Below are positions 20,679 to 28,824 of a stretch of DNA of 64,000 nucleotides, in pieces. Numbering within the stretch: position 1 is the first letter of the stretch; each line of letters opens with the position of its first letter. A program made the position numbers and the translations under genes. This DNA is from an uncultured Acidimicrobiia bacterium (GTDB lineage Bacteria; Actinomycetota; Acidimicrobiia; Spongiisociales; Spongiisociaceae): contig OY282370.1 in NCBI GenBank assembly GCA_958295745.1, forward strand, positions 930,001-994,000, given 5' to 3'. A model generated the notes under the pieces. It ran no database searches. It was given only the letters and a program-made list of their open reading frames with translations, and was not told where the DNA came from.

Positions 20679-22229
20679 ATGACCGAACGGCGGTTGAGGG
20701 AACTCTGGGTCAGCCTGCAGGGCAAGAAACCCCATTTCCCGTACTTTCTTTCGGATGTTCGTATTCAGGGCATCCGGGGCATCGACGACCTGCGGGTTGC
20801 CTTCGATTACCCGGTGAGCGTCATCGCCGGGGGCAACGCCAGCGGTAAAACAACGGTGCTCTTCGCCGCCGCCTGCGCCTACAAGGTTCCGGGGGCGGGG
20901 GTCAAAGACTTCGTTCCTTCGACGTTGTTCCCTGACTACCGCCCGAAGCAGGGAAACCGCGTTGACCACAAAGGCGAGGTGGTTCTCGAGTTCGACTATT
21001 CGACTCCCGAGGGCCGCAGATACATGAGGTGGCGGCGTTCCAAAGGCTGGAACCGCAGTTACGGCGGACGCAAGGGTGCCAGCCAACCCACGCGTAATGT
21101 ATACCTGCGAAACCTCGGCAACCCGTCCGAGGTGCGAAGCGTGCTCAATATGTCCCGTCTTGACTCCGAACCGGAGTCAACCCTTTTGAATGCATCACAG
21201 ATCAAGTTCGCCCAGCGGATACTGCCCTTCAGGTATGAGGAGGTTGTTGAGCTGTCTAGCGGCAAGAAGAATTTGTTATTCGCTTCCCAGGAGAGTGGTG
21301 CCAAATACTCCGAGCTGCATATGGCGGCCGGAGAGCGCTCTATTCTGAGAATGTCGCAGGACATCGCCCAGCACAAGAACGCCCTCATCCTTATCGACGA
21401 AGTGGAGGCTGGGCTCCACCCCTGGGTGCAGCGACTTCTGATGTTGCAGTTTCAACAGCTCGCCTTGCGCAACGATCTGCAGATAATCGTAACAACCCAC
21501 AGCCCGGTGGTTCTCGACTCGGTGCCTCCTTATGCCAGGATTTTCCTAGAGCGAGACGAAAAAGGCCGGGTTTCGGTGCACCCTCCCTACCGTGATGTAG
21601 TTCAAGATGCTCTCTATGGGCGGTTGAATAACACACTGAATTTGCTTTGTGAAGACGATATAGCAGAGGCGATTCTGCAAGGTATCCTGGACGTGATACG
21701 GCCTCGACAACATATCAGAGGGGAGATGGTTCGTATAGGAAAGAATACCGGTGCTGATGAGTTTCCAACCCATGCTGCGGCCTTCAAAAGGTTCGGCCAG
21801 ATCAGTAACTTTGTATTCATTCTCAATGGCGGCAAACAAAACAGCAATGTAACCGGCAAGATATGGAAAGCAGCAGGAGCAACAAAGGTACCGGTTCTAT
21901 TTCTCCCCGGCCGCCAGGCACCTGAAGTCTGGATCTGGGAGAGACTAAAGGGAAACCCGGATACAGCCTCTGAAGAGTTAGGTCTCGACCTAGCCGACCT
22001 ATTGGAGCAAATAAGTCGACAGGACGCCATCTACGATTCGGCTTCCGACACTATATCGGAAATAGCTAAAGGCAAGCTCTGGAGCCTGTCAGAATATCTA
22101 AACCGAACCACATCGGAAATCTGTCGAGTAGTAGCACGCTTGGAGGTACACCGAAAGGAAAGCGCAATACAATCTCTGGTAGAAGATCTAGAAGACATCA
22201 TCTTGCAATGGCGAGACGAGCGGGAATAG
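20679..22229 (+). CDS. OLD-like AAA/ABC-type ATPase with C-terminal TOPRIM-like region
   Basis: 516 residues. Walker A is GGNASGKTT near residue 50. A signature-like GERSILRM precedes Walker B LILIDEVEAGLHP near residue 238, and the H-loop is TTHSP near 273. This is the SMC/ABC-type fold of OLD-family ATPases. The C-terminal part has LCEDDIAEAIL near 324, matching the first acidic TOPRIM motif. The second motif reads FILNGGK near 380, where TOPRIM nucleases have Asp-x-Asp. Codon use becomes AT-rich after about 21600, unlike its neighbours. It sits between tyrS and the glycosylase gene, which are neighbours in other actinobacteria. A phage-defence role is inference. Confidence 0.8.
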   Translation: MTERRLRELWVSLQGKKPHFPYFLSDVRIQGIRGIDDLRVAFDYPVSVIAGGNASGKTTVLFAAACAYKVPGAGVKDFVPSTLFPDYRPKQGNRVDHKGEVVLEFDYSTPEGRRYMRWRRSKGWNRSYGGRKGASQPTRNVYLRNLGNPSEVRSVLNMSRLDSEPESTLLNASQIKFAQRILPFRYEEVVELSSGKKNLLFASQESGAKYSELHMAAGERSILRMSQDIAQHKNALILIDEVEAGLHPWVQRLLMLQFQQLALRNDLQIIVTTHSPVVLDSVPPYARIFLERDEKGRVSVHPPYRDVVQDALYGRLNNTLNLLCEDDIAEAILQGILDVIRPRQHIRGEMVRIGKNTGADEFPTHAAAFKRFGQISNFVFILNGGKQNSNVTGKIWKAAGATKVPVLFLPGRQAPEVWIWERLKGNPDTASEELGLDLADLLEQISRQDAIYDSASDTISEIAKGKLWSLSEYLNRTTSEICRVVARLEVHRKESAIQSLVEDLEDIILQWRDERE

Positions 22230-22274
22230 CCGCGGGCGGCCTGCGAACAGGAGGGGCCTCTTCATCCTTTCGGG

Positions 22275-22814
22275 TCATCGGCGGATCACGAAGCGCCAGG
22301 GACGGTCGGTAGCCCGGCTGATGCCGATGCGGGGGGTGGCGTGAACCGAAGCCGGATCCGGGGGCGGCCCCGGCTCGAGGCGCACCGGACCTGACATCAC
22401 CGAAGCGCCGTCGTGCTCCCCGGTGATTCCCAGGGCCTGGGCGAGCTTGCCCGGACCGTCCGCCAAATGATCCGTGCGGCCCCGCCGCCGCTCGACGGTC
22501 TCCCGGCCCTCCACCACCCGGCCTCCCCTGATCAGCACCGCCTTCCCCTCTCCTTCGGCGCCGGCGGCGATGTTGGCGCACCAGTGGATCCCGTAGGACC
22601 GGTACACGTACAGGGTCCCGGCCGGGCGGAACATGGAGGCGTTGCGGACGGTGGGGCCGCGGTAGGCGTGCGAGGCGGGATCGTCGGCGCCCCCGTAGGC
22701 CTCTACCTCCTCGATCACCACCGCGGTGCGCGCCCCGAAGTCGGTGACCAGACGGCAGCCGAGCAGACGCTTGGCCGCCTCTTCTATCGGCCCCGAAAGG
22801 TCGGGCGCCGTCAC
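22275..22814 (-). CDS. 3-methyladenine DNA glycosylase (AAG/MPG family)
   Basis: Removes alkylated purines from DNA in base-excision repair. The 179-residue product has the AAG-family sequence VIEEVEAYGGADDPASHAYRG (catalytic Glu and the DPASH metal-like loop), TLYVYRSYGIHWCANI, and GPGKLAQALGI near the C-terminus. The start is GTG 22814, six bases after the argF stop, giving VTAPDLSGPIEEAAKRLLGCRLV. A much longer upstream frame is argF read out of frame. It is likely cotranscribed with argF. An AAG-type gene next to tyrS is also known in Mycobacterium (mpg, tyrS). Confidence 0.92.
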   Translation of the reverse strand: MTAPDLSGPIEEAAKRLLGCRLVTDFGARTAVVIEEVEAYGGADDPASHAYRGPTVRNASMFRPAGTLYVYRSYGIHWCANIAAGAEGEGKAVLIRGGRVVEGRETVERRRGRTDHLADGPGKLAQALGITGEHDGASVMSGPVRLEPGPPPDPASVHATPRIGISRATDRPWRFVIRR

Positions 22815-22819
22815 CCCGC

Positions 22820-23704
22820 TCAGCCCAGCAGTTCCAACAGGACGGCCTTCATCGAATGGAGTCGGTTCTCCGCCTGGTCGAAGACCCGGGACCTCGGATG
22901 GTCCACCACCTCGTCGGTCACCTCCTCCCCGCGGTGGGCGGGCAGGCAATGGAGGAAGATGGCGTCCGGCCGGGCCAGGGCGAACATCCGCCCGTCCACC
23001 CGGTAGCCGGAGAAGGCCTTCGCCCGCTCCTTCGCCTCGGCCTCCTGGCCCATCGACGCCCACACGTCCGTGTAGACCACATCGGCGCCTTCCACGGCCG
23101 CCGGGTCGGAGGTAATGGTCACACGACCCCGGCCGGCGGCGGTGAACTCCTCCAAAGGCTCGAAACCGGGCGGGCACACCACCCGCACCTCCCCACCCAG
23201 CAGGGCCGCCCCCAGCATCAGGCTGTGGCACACGTTGTTGCCGTCGCCCACGTAGGCAACCACCGCCCCGTCCACCGGCCGGTGTTCGGCGATGGTCTGC
23301 AGGTCGGCCACGGCCTGACAGGGGTGTTCGAGATCGGACAGCAGGTTCACCACCGGGGCGTCTGCATGCTCGGCTGTCTCGATCAGGTTCCCGTGGTCGA
23401 ATACCCGCATGGCCAGGAGATCCAGGTAGCGGTCGAGAACCCGGGCCACATCCCTGACCGCCTCGCGGGCGCCCAGCCCGACCTCTTGCTGCCCCAGGAC
23501 CACCGGATGGGCGCCGAGCTCGACCGCGGCGACCTCGCCGGACACCCGGGTCCGGGTCGAGGGCTTCTCGAAGAACAGCCCTATGCTCCGGCCCGCCAAC
23601 GCCCCTCTGTGGAGCCCCCGGTCCTGTTTGAACTGCGCGGCTTTCTCCACCAAGCGCTCGAGAGCGGAGGCCTCCAACCCGGCGATCCCCAGGAAATCGT
23701 TCAT
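22820..23704 (-). CDS. argF: Ornithine carbamoyltransferase
   Basis: Makes citrulline from ornithine and carbamoyl phosphate. 294 residues with the carbamoyl-phosphate loop FEKPSTRTRVSGEVA near 50, DLEHPCQAVADL near 131, a linker carrying GDGNNVCHSLM, VYTDVWASMGQEAE near 222 (ornithine-binding), and HCLPAHRGEEV near 256. Start ATG 23704 overlaps the pheT stop (ATGA), so it is translationally coupled to pheT. In many actinobacteria argC, argJ, argB and argD lie between pheT and argF. None is here, so only argF remains at this place. Confidence 0.96.
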   Translation of the reverse strand: MNDFLGIAGLEASALERLVEKAAQFKQDRGLHRGALAGRSIGLFFEKPSTRTRVSGEVAAVELGAHPVVLGQQEVGLGAREAVRDVARVLDRYLDLLAMRVFDHGNLIETAEHADAPVVNLLSDLEHPCQAVADLQTIAEHRPVDGAVVAYVGDGNNVCHSLMLGAALLGGEVRVVCPPGFEPLEEFTAAGRGRVTITSDPAAVEGADVVYTDVWASMGQEAEAKERAKAFSGYRVDGRMFALARPDAIFLHCLPAHRGEEVTDEVVDHPRSRVFDQAENRLHSMKAVLLELLG

Positions 23705-26097
23705 AACCCGCCCCGCAGATACCCCCCGAGCCCGCCTTGCACGGCCGCCCATATGTCCTGCAGGACCAACCTCGCCTCCTGGTCGGAAAGGGTGCGGTCC
23801 ATCGCCCGCAGGGTGACCCGCACCGCCAGACTTCGGTAACCGCCGGGGATCGAACCTCCCCGAAACTCGTCGAAGAGATCCAGCCCTTCCAGATGCGGCC
23901 CGGCGCTCTGCCCCATCGTCTTGATAAGGCGGGATGACGGAACCGCATCCGGGATCAAGAAAGCCATGTCGAACACCAGAGGCGGAAACACGGAAACCTC
24001 TTCCATTTCCCAAACCCCGAGGTCCGACAGGATGGGGTCGAGGGCCAGCTCCGCCGCCGCCGCCCGGCCCGACAATCCGAACCGGCGGGCCAGCGAGGGG
24101 TGCAGCTCGCCCACCATCCCGATCGGGGTTCCGTCGCAGACGACGGCGGCCGACCGCCCCGGATGGAGGATAGGAAGGGCGGTCTGGTGCACCTCCAGAG
24201 CGCAGCCGGTGACGCGGGCCACCAGATCGATCATCCCGGTAGCCGCGAACACGTCCACCTCCGGGCCGGCCAGCACCATGGCCAGCTGCCTGGGCTGGTG
24301 GGGTATCCGGGGGTCGTCGGGGTCGGCGGCGGAACGGAACACCCGCCCGGTCTCGAAGAGGCGAACGGTCTTGAGGCCCCTGGAGATGTTGCGGGCCGCC
24401 GCCCCTATCAGGCCGGGCAGCAGGGTGGTGCGCAGGATGGCTTCCTCTTCGCGCAGGGGGTTCTTCACGCGTATACCCCGGCGGCGGGGATCACCGTCGG
24501 GAAGGCGCAGGGCGTCCAGATCGGCCTGCCCCAGGAAGCTCAAGGTCTTAGCCTCGGTCAGGCCGGCCCCCACCAGAGCCTCCCGGAGGCGGCGGGCGGC
24601 GGCTTGGGCCGGGGTCAACGCCCCTGTACGACCGCGCCGGACCAGATCGGGGAAGCGGTCGTAACCGTGGAGGCGGGCGATCTCCTCCACCAGGTCGGCG
24701 GGCCTGGTCACATCGGAGCGGTGGGTGGGGACGGTTACTCCGGCGGCGTCTCCTTCCCGGGCCGCGTCGAACCCGAGGCGGTCGAGCAGGGCCAACGACT
24801 CCTCGAAGGAAGGATCCGGACCGAGCAGCCGGCCCACGTCCCGGGCCGTGAGGCGCACCTGCCAGGACGTCACCGGGGAAGGGTGGGCGTCCACGGCGGC
24901 GGCCCGGGGAATCCCTCCGGCCGTCAGCGTGATCAGCTCCACCGCCCGGGCGGCGGCCAGGCCCGACAGGTTGGGATCGACGCCCCGTTCGAACCGGGCG
25001 GACGCCTCGCTGCGCAACCCGAGGCGGTGGGAGGTGTAGAGGATCGAGGGAGGGTGCCAGTGGGCGGCCTCCACCAGGATGTCGGCGGCGGCGGCGGACA
25101 CCTCGGTGGTCGCTCCGCCCATCACCCCGGCTAGGGCGATCGGACCCGACGGGTCGGCCACCAGGATGTCGCCGGGGTGCAGATCTCGCTCCGCCCCGTC
25201 CAGGGTGGTGAGGGTTTCCCCCTCCCCGGCGCGGCGGACCACGATGTGACGCTCGGCGATGGCGGCGGCGTCGAAGGTGTGGATGGGGTGCCCCAGCTCC
25301 CACATCACGTAGTTGGAGACATCCACCACGTTCGAGATGGGCCGCTGCCCGATCGACAGCAGGCGCAGCTGCATCCACAGCGGCGAAGGGCCGATCGTCA
25401 CCCCGTCGATCTGGTGGGCCACGAATCGGGGGCAGGCCTCGGGGTCCTCGATGGTCACCTCGAAGTCGGAAGCCTCGGGACCGCAGGCAGGGCGGGGTTC
25501 AACGTCCAGGAGGGGAATCTGCCAGTAGGCGGCCAACTCTCGAGCCAGGCCGCGGATGCTCATGCAGTCCCCCCGGTTGGTGGTGATGCTCACGTCCAGC
25601 ACCACATCCGAAAGCCCCAGCACCTCTTCCAAGGGTCGCCCCAGGTCGTCGGGACCCGCCGCACCGAGCTCGTCCAGAACCAGGATGCCCTCGTGATCGT
25701 CCCCCAACCCCAGCTCCCGGGCCGAGGCGATCATGCCGTGTGAGACCACCCCCCGAATCTTGCGGCGCCCCACCTCTAAGGGCCGGTCCGCGTCCACCCC
25801 CAGCCGGGAACCCACCCGGGCGTAGGCGATCACCGCCCCGGCCTCGAAGTTCCAGGCCCCGCACACCACATCGTGGGTTTGGGCGCCGTCGTAGACCCGG
25901 CAGAAGCGGATGCGGTCGGCGTCGGGATGGGGGCCGACCTCCTCGACCCGCCCCACGATCACCCCTTCGAAGGTCGGGGAGAACTCCTCGATCGATTCCA
26001 CCTCGTGGCCGAGCGACACCAGAATCCGCTCTATCTCGTGAGGATCCCGGGTCGGCAGGTTCAGGAAGTCCGCCAGCCAGCCGATCGGCGCCCTCAT
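23701..26097 (-). CDS. pheT: Phenylalanyl-tRNA synthetase beta subunit
   Basis: 798 residues, normal length. Domain order is visible: N-terminal MRAPIGWLADFLNLP, tRNA-binding OB domain around 40-150 (GRVEEVGPHPDADRIRFCRV), B3/B4 editing region around 205-360 (VDVSNYVMWELGHPIHTFDA), B5 around 400-470, catalytic-like core with LREEEAILRTTLLPGL, and the C-terminal ferredoxin-fold anticodon-binding domain (FPPLVFDMAF to the end). It forms an alpha2-beta2 enzyme with PheS, encoded 100 bases upstream. Overlaps argF by four bases. Confidence 0.98.
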   Translation of the reverse strand: MRAPIGWLADFLNLPTRDPHEIERILVSLGHEVESIEEFSPTFEGVIVGRVEEVGPHPDADRIRFCRVYDGAQTHDVVCGAWNFEAGAVIAYARVGSRLGVDADRPLEVGRRKIRGVVSHGMIASARELGLGDDHEGILVLDELGAAGPDDLGRPLEEVLGLSDVVLDVSITTNRGDCMSIRGLARELAAYWQIPLLDVEPRPACGPEASDFEVTIEDPEACPRFVAHQIDGVTIGPSPLWMQLRLLSIGQRPISNVVDVSNYVMWELGHPIHTFDAAAIAERHIVVRRAGEGETLTTLDGAERDLHPGDILVADPSGPIALAGVMGGATTEVSAAAADILVEAAHWHPPSILYTSHRLGLRSEASARFERGVDPNLSGLAAARAVELITLTAGGIPRAAAVDAHPSPVTSWQVRLTARDVGRLLGPDPSFEESLALLDRLGFDAAREGDAAGVTVPTHRSDVTRPADLVEEIARLHGYDRFPDLVRRGRTGALTPAQAAARRLREALVGAGLTEAKTLSFLGQADLDALRLPDGDPRRRGIRVKNPLREEEAILRTTLLPGLIGAAARNISRGLKTVRLFETGRVFRSAADPDDPRIPHQPRQLAMVLAGPEVDVFAATGMIDLVARVTGCALEVHQTALPILHPGRSAAVVCDGTPIGMVGELHPSLARRFGLSGRAAAAELALDPILSDLGVWEMEEVSVFPPLVFDMAFLIPDAVPSSRLIKTMGQSAGPHLEGLDLFDEFRGGSIPGGYRSLAVRVTLRAMDRTLSDQEARLVLQDIWAAVQGGLGGYLRGGL

Positions 26098-26197
26098 AGG
26101 CCTGAACTCTCGGGCGGCCCGCCCCGGATCCCATATCGAACCCGAAGCTCCACTTGAAGTTGAACCTGAGGTTGAAGGTCTTGGGGGGGTGCGGCGG

Positions 26198-27217
26198 TCA
26201 TCGGAACTGCCCCAACACGCGCAGGTCGTTGTCGTAGAAGTGCCTGATGTCGGTGATGCCGTGCTTGACCATGGCCAGGCGCTCCACCCCCATTCCGAAA
26301 GCGAACCCCGTCACTTTTCCGGGGTCGTACCCGACCGCCTCGAAGACGTTGGGATCCACCATGCCGCATCCGAGCATCTCCAGCCATTCACCGTTGAACC
26401 AGACCAGCATCTCCGCCGACGGCTCGGTGAAAGGGAAGAAGTGGGGAACGAAACGGGTCCGGGCACCCGGGCCGAAGAACTCCCCGGCGAAGTGGGCCAG
26501 CGTGCCCTTGAGATCCCCGAAGGTGATGTCGGAGTCCACCGCCAGACCTTCTATCTGGTGAAAGACCGGCGAATGGGTGGCGTCCCATGTGTCGGTGCGG
26601 AACACCCTTCCGGGAACTACCACGTATACGGGGGGAAGGCGCCGTTCCATGTAGCGGACCTGCATGGGCGAGGTCTGGGTCCGCAGCAGCAGCTCGTCGG
26701 GGCCGCGGCGCTCCTCTCCGTCGAAAGACTCCACGTACATGGTGTCGGATTCGAACCGCGAAGGATGGGTGGGCGGGGTGTTGAGGGCATCGAAGTTGTA
26801 CCAGGCCAGCTCGAGCTCCGGACCCTCCGCCACCTGATAGCCGATGGAGCGGAAGATGTCGCACACCTCGTCGGCAGTGCTGGTCAACAGATGATGGGTG
26901 CCCCGGAGCGGCCGTCCGTACGGCAGGGTCATGTCCACCCGGTCCCGCTCGAGCAGTACATTCTCGGCTTCTTCCTCCAGCACCGACCGCCTCGCCGCCG
27001 CCGCCGCGGTGAGCGACCGGATCGCTTCGTTGACCGCCTTCCCCACCGTCCGGCGGCGATCCGGTAGGAGGGCGCCTATCCCCCGGCGGGCCGCAACGAT
27101 CTCGGAGCGGCGTCCGACGGCCTCGGATTCGACCGCGGCCAGCTCGTCCAAGTCGGAGGCCCCCGCTATCCGATCCCGGGCTGTTTCGACCACCCGTTCG
27201 ATCTGCTCGAGATCCAT
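26198..27217 (-). CDS. pheS: Phenylalanyl-tRNA synthetase alpha subunit
   Basis: 339 residues, the catalytic class II subunit. The N-terminal coiled coil (about 1-90) binds tRNA. Motif 2 lies in PGRVFRTDTWDATHSPVFHQIEGL near 200 and motif 3 in FAFGMGVERLAMVKHGI near 305. The Phe-binding segment is in WLEMLGCGMVDPNVF. The order rplT-pheS-pheT is widespread. The 49-base gap after rplT has no clear terminator, so readthrough from infC is likely. Confidence 0.98.
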   Translation of the reverse strand: MDLEQIERVVETARDRIAGASDLDELAAVESEAVGRRSEIVAARRGIGALLPDRRRTVGKAVNEAIRSLTAAAAARRSVLEEEAENVLLERDRVDMTLPYGRPLRGTHHLLTSTADEVCDIFRSIGYQVAEGPELELAWYNFDALNTPPTHPSRFESDTMYVESFDGEERRGPDELLLRTQTSPMQVRYMERRLPPVYVVVPGRVFRTDTWDATHSPVFHQIEGLAVDSDITFGDLKGTLAHFAGEFFGPGARTRFVPHFFPFTEPSAEMLVWFNGEWLEMLGCGMVDPNVFEAVGYDPGKVTGFAFGMGVERLAMVKHGITDIRHFYDNDLRVLGQFR

Positions 27218-27266
27218 CGCCGTCTATCAGGCTATGCGGCGGACCGGGACTTCCGTCCGGCGGCGG

Positions 27267-27626
27267 TCACGCCCGGTTCGCCCCCGCCATCTCGACCAGC
27301 CGGCGGAAGGTCTCCGGATCGTTCACGGCGATGTCGGCCAGCATCTTGCGGTCGACTTCGAAGTCGGCGGCTTTGAGCCCGGCTATCAACCGCGAATAGG
27401 TAGTGCCGTTCTGGCGGGCGGCCGCGTTTATCCGGCTGATCCAAAGCCGACGGAAATCCCCCTTGCGCGCCCTCCGGTCCCGGTAGGCGTACTGCAAGGA
27501 TTTCATCACTTGTTCGTTGGCGGCGCGGTAGCTGCGGCTCTTGGCGCCGCGATAGCCCTTGGCCTGTTTCAGCACCTTGCGGTGCCTGGTCCGGGAGTTC
27601 GAAGAGCCTCCTCTTACTCGTGCCAT
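27267..27626 (-). CDS. rplT: Ribosomal protein bL20
   Basis: 119 residues, 23S rRNA binding and assembly protein of the large subunit. The start [27 protein letters not shown] is typical, as are the long basic helix and the [23 protein letters not shown] core. It lies 21 bases behind rpmI in the infC-rpmI-rplT operon. L20 represses this operon in other bacteria by binding the leader or spacer RNA. Confidence 0.98.
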   Translation of the reverse strand: MARVRGGSSNSRTRHRKVLKQAKGYRGAKSRSYRAANEQVMKSLQYAYRDRRARKGDFRRLWISRINAAARQNGTTYSRLIAGLKAADFEVDRKMLADIAVNDPETFRRLVEMAGANRA

Positions 27627-27647
27627 GTTGACCTCCTACCCTGCGGC

Positions 27648-27842
27648 TTACATGCCCAGCAGCCGCTTGGCCCGTTTCCGGTCGCCCTTGGCCAGGTCCG
27701 CCTCACCCTTCAGGCGCCGGTAACTGTCCTTGCCTTTCGCCATGCGCAGATGGCCGCGGTGCGACTGCCGACGCCGCAACCGGCCGGAACCGGTTACTTT
27801 GAAACGCTTGGCGGCGCCCTTGTGAGTTTTCATCTTTGGCAT
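27648..27842 (-). CDS. rpmI: Ribosomal protein bL35
   Basis: 64 residues, very basic, starting [20 protein letters not shown] and containing the [10 protein letters not shown] segment of L35. Ten bases after infC and 21 before rplT, normal for this operon. Confidence 0.98.
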   Translation of the reverse strand: MPKMKTHKGAAKRFKVTGSGRLRRRQSHRGHLRMAKGKDSYRRLKGEADLAKGDRKRAKRLLGM

Positions 27843-27852
27843 TGGTCTGTCC

Positions 27853-28410
27853 TCAACGTTCGTGCTTGCCGCCCGCTTTGCCGCCCATGTACCTCCGTGC
27901 AGGTCTCTTGAGCGGCGCGAACGCCATCGTCATGTTTCGGCCTTCGATCTTGGCCTGCTGTTCCACCTTGGCCACCTCGATCAGGTCCTCGGCCAGCCGC
28001 TTGAGTATGTCGAGGCCCAGCTGGGGGCGGGAGGCTTCACGGCCCCGGAACCAGATCCGGATCCGCACCCGGTCTCCGTTCTCCAGGAAGCGCCTGACCT
28101 TGTTCCGTTTGATCTCGTAGTCGTGGCTTCCGATCTTCACCCGGAAGGCGATCTCCTTGACCGTGCTGCGCGATTGCCTCTTGCGGGCCTCCCGCTGCTT
28201 CACCGACTGCTCGTACTTGTACTTGCCGTAGTCCATCAGCCGGGCCACCGGAGGGGTGGCCGCCGGCGCCACCTCCACCAGATCGAGCCCCAGCTGGTCG
28301 GCCAGCCACATGGCTTCCTGGAGGGTCTTCACCCCCACCTGGGTTCCGTCCGGTGCGACCACCCTCAAACGGGCGGCGCGGATGTCGTCGTTCACACGTA
28401 GGTCGGCGAT
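27853..28410 (-). CDS. infC: Translation initiation factor IF-3
   Basis: Binds the 30S subunit, keeps subunits apart and checks start-codon choice. The N-domain begins [22 protein letters not shown]. The linker [15 protein letters not shown] and the C-domain with [43 protein letters not shown] follow. I place the start at ATC 28410: a perfect AAGGAGG (28416-28422) lies five bases upstream, and IF-3 proteins usually start three or four residues before the R-V-N motif. That gives 185 residues. An upstream in-frame ATG at 28443 has no ribosome site and would add 11 residues. ATT/ATC starts are the known means of infC autocontrol. Confidence 0.95.
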   Translation of the reverse strand: MADLRVNDDIRAARLRVVAPDGTQVGVKTLQEAMWLADQLGLDLVEVAPAATPPVARLMDYGKYKYEQSVKQREARKRQSRSTVKEIAFRVKIGSHDYEIKRNKVRRFLENGDRVRIRIWFRGREASRPQLGLDILKRLAEDLIEVAKVEQQAKIEGRNMTMAFAPLKRPARRYMGGKAGGKHER

Positions 28411-28415
28411 ACGGG

Positions 28416-28422
28416 CCTCCTT
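28416..28422 (-). promoter_or_regulatory. infC: Shine-Dalgarno of infC that selects an ATC start
   Basis: AAGGAGG on the minus strand, exactly complementary to the 16S 3' end, spaced five bases from ATC 28408-28410. No such site precedes the ATG at 28443. Confidence 0.8.
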
Positions 28423-28498
28423 GCTCTTCGTCGATGCGTGCATCGTCGGCCGCGGCCGACAGGAACACCGGAAATCCGGCTGAGTAGGAAAACACCCC

Positions 28499-28554
28499 CC
28501 GAGGTAATCGGGCGCCCCTGGACACGGGGTGTCGAGGGTCCCCTGCTACCTCGG
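28499..28554 (-). promoter_or_regulatory. Leader hairpin of the infC operon
   Basis: Perfect 8-bp arms CCGAGGTA and TACCTCGG (28499-28506, 28547-28554) enclose an inner stem (GACAC/GTGTC). On the transcript the right arm is followed by GGGG-TGTTTTCC. It lies in a leader of about 250 bases between a TATACT -10 and the start. The infC operon is controlled in its leader in other bacteria (L20 or attenuation), so this may be that element. Confidence 0.5.
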
Positions 28555-28824
28555 CGCACTCGGCGGGCCGGGGCAGGAACAGCCCCTGACCAACCATCTC
28601 CGGTGGCCGGGTGGGAAGCAGCCGGCTTCCGCTTGATCTCGGTTGTTACCGCCCCAGTATAGACCCGCCGGAATCGGTCATGGGCGGGGAAGGGAACAGC
28701 ACCTTGGAGTTGCCCCCCGGGGGATGCGGGAGACGCGGGCGGTCGGCCGCTCAGACCCGGCACATCCGCACCCCGCAACGGCGCCCTTGCCCGCCCCCAC
28801 CGAAACTTCGTGAACAACCAGGGT
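28555..28824 (-). other. infC upstream region
   Basis: Gene-free. A TATACT -10 box lies at 28656-28661 on the minus strand, without a clear -35. The part from 28690 to 28824 is the 3' flank of the ribD-ribA gene and shows no terminator with a T-run. Confidence 0.4.

Noticed and set aside
22275..23948. 557-codon minus-strand frame joining argF region and the glycosylase
   Set aside because: The first two thirds is argF and pheT read in a wrong frame. Only the last 179 codons from GTG 22814 match a family.
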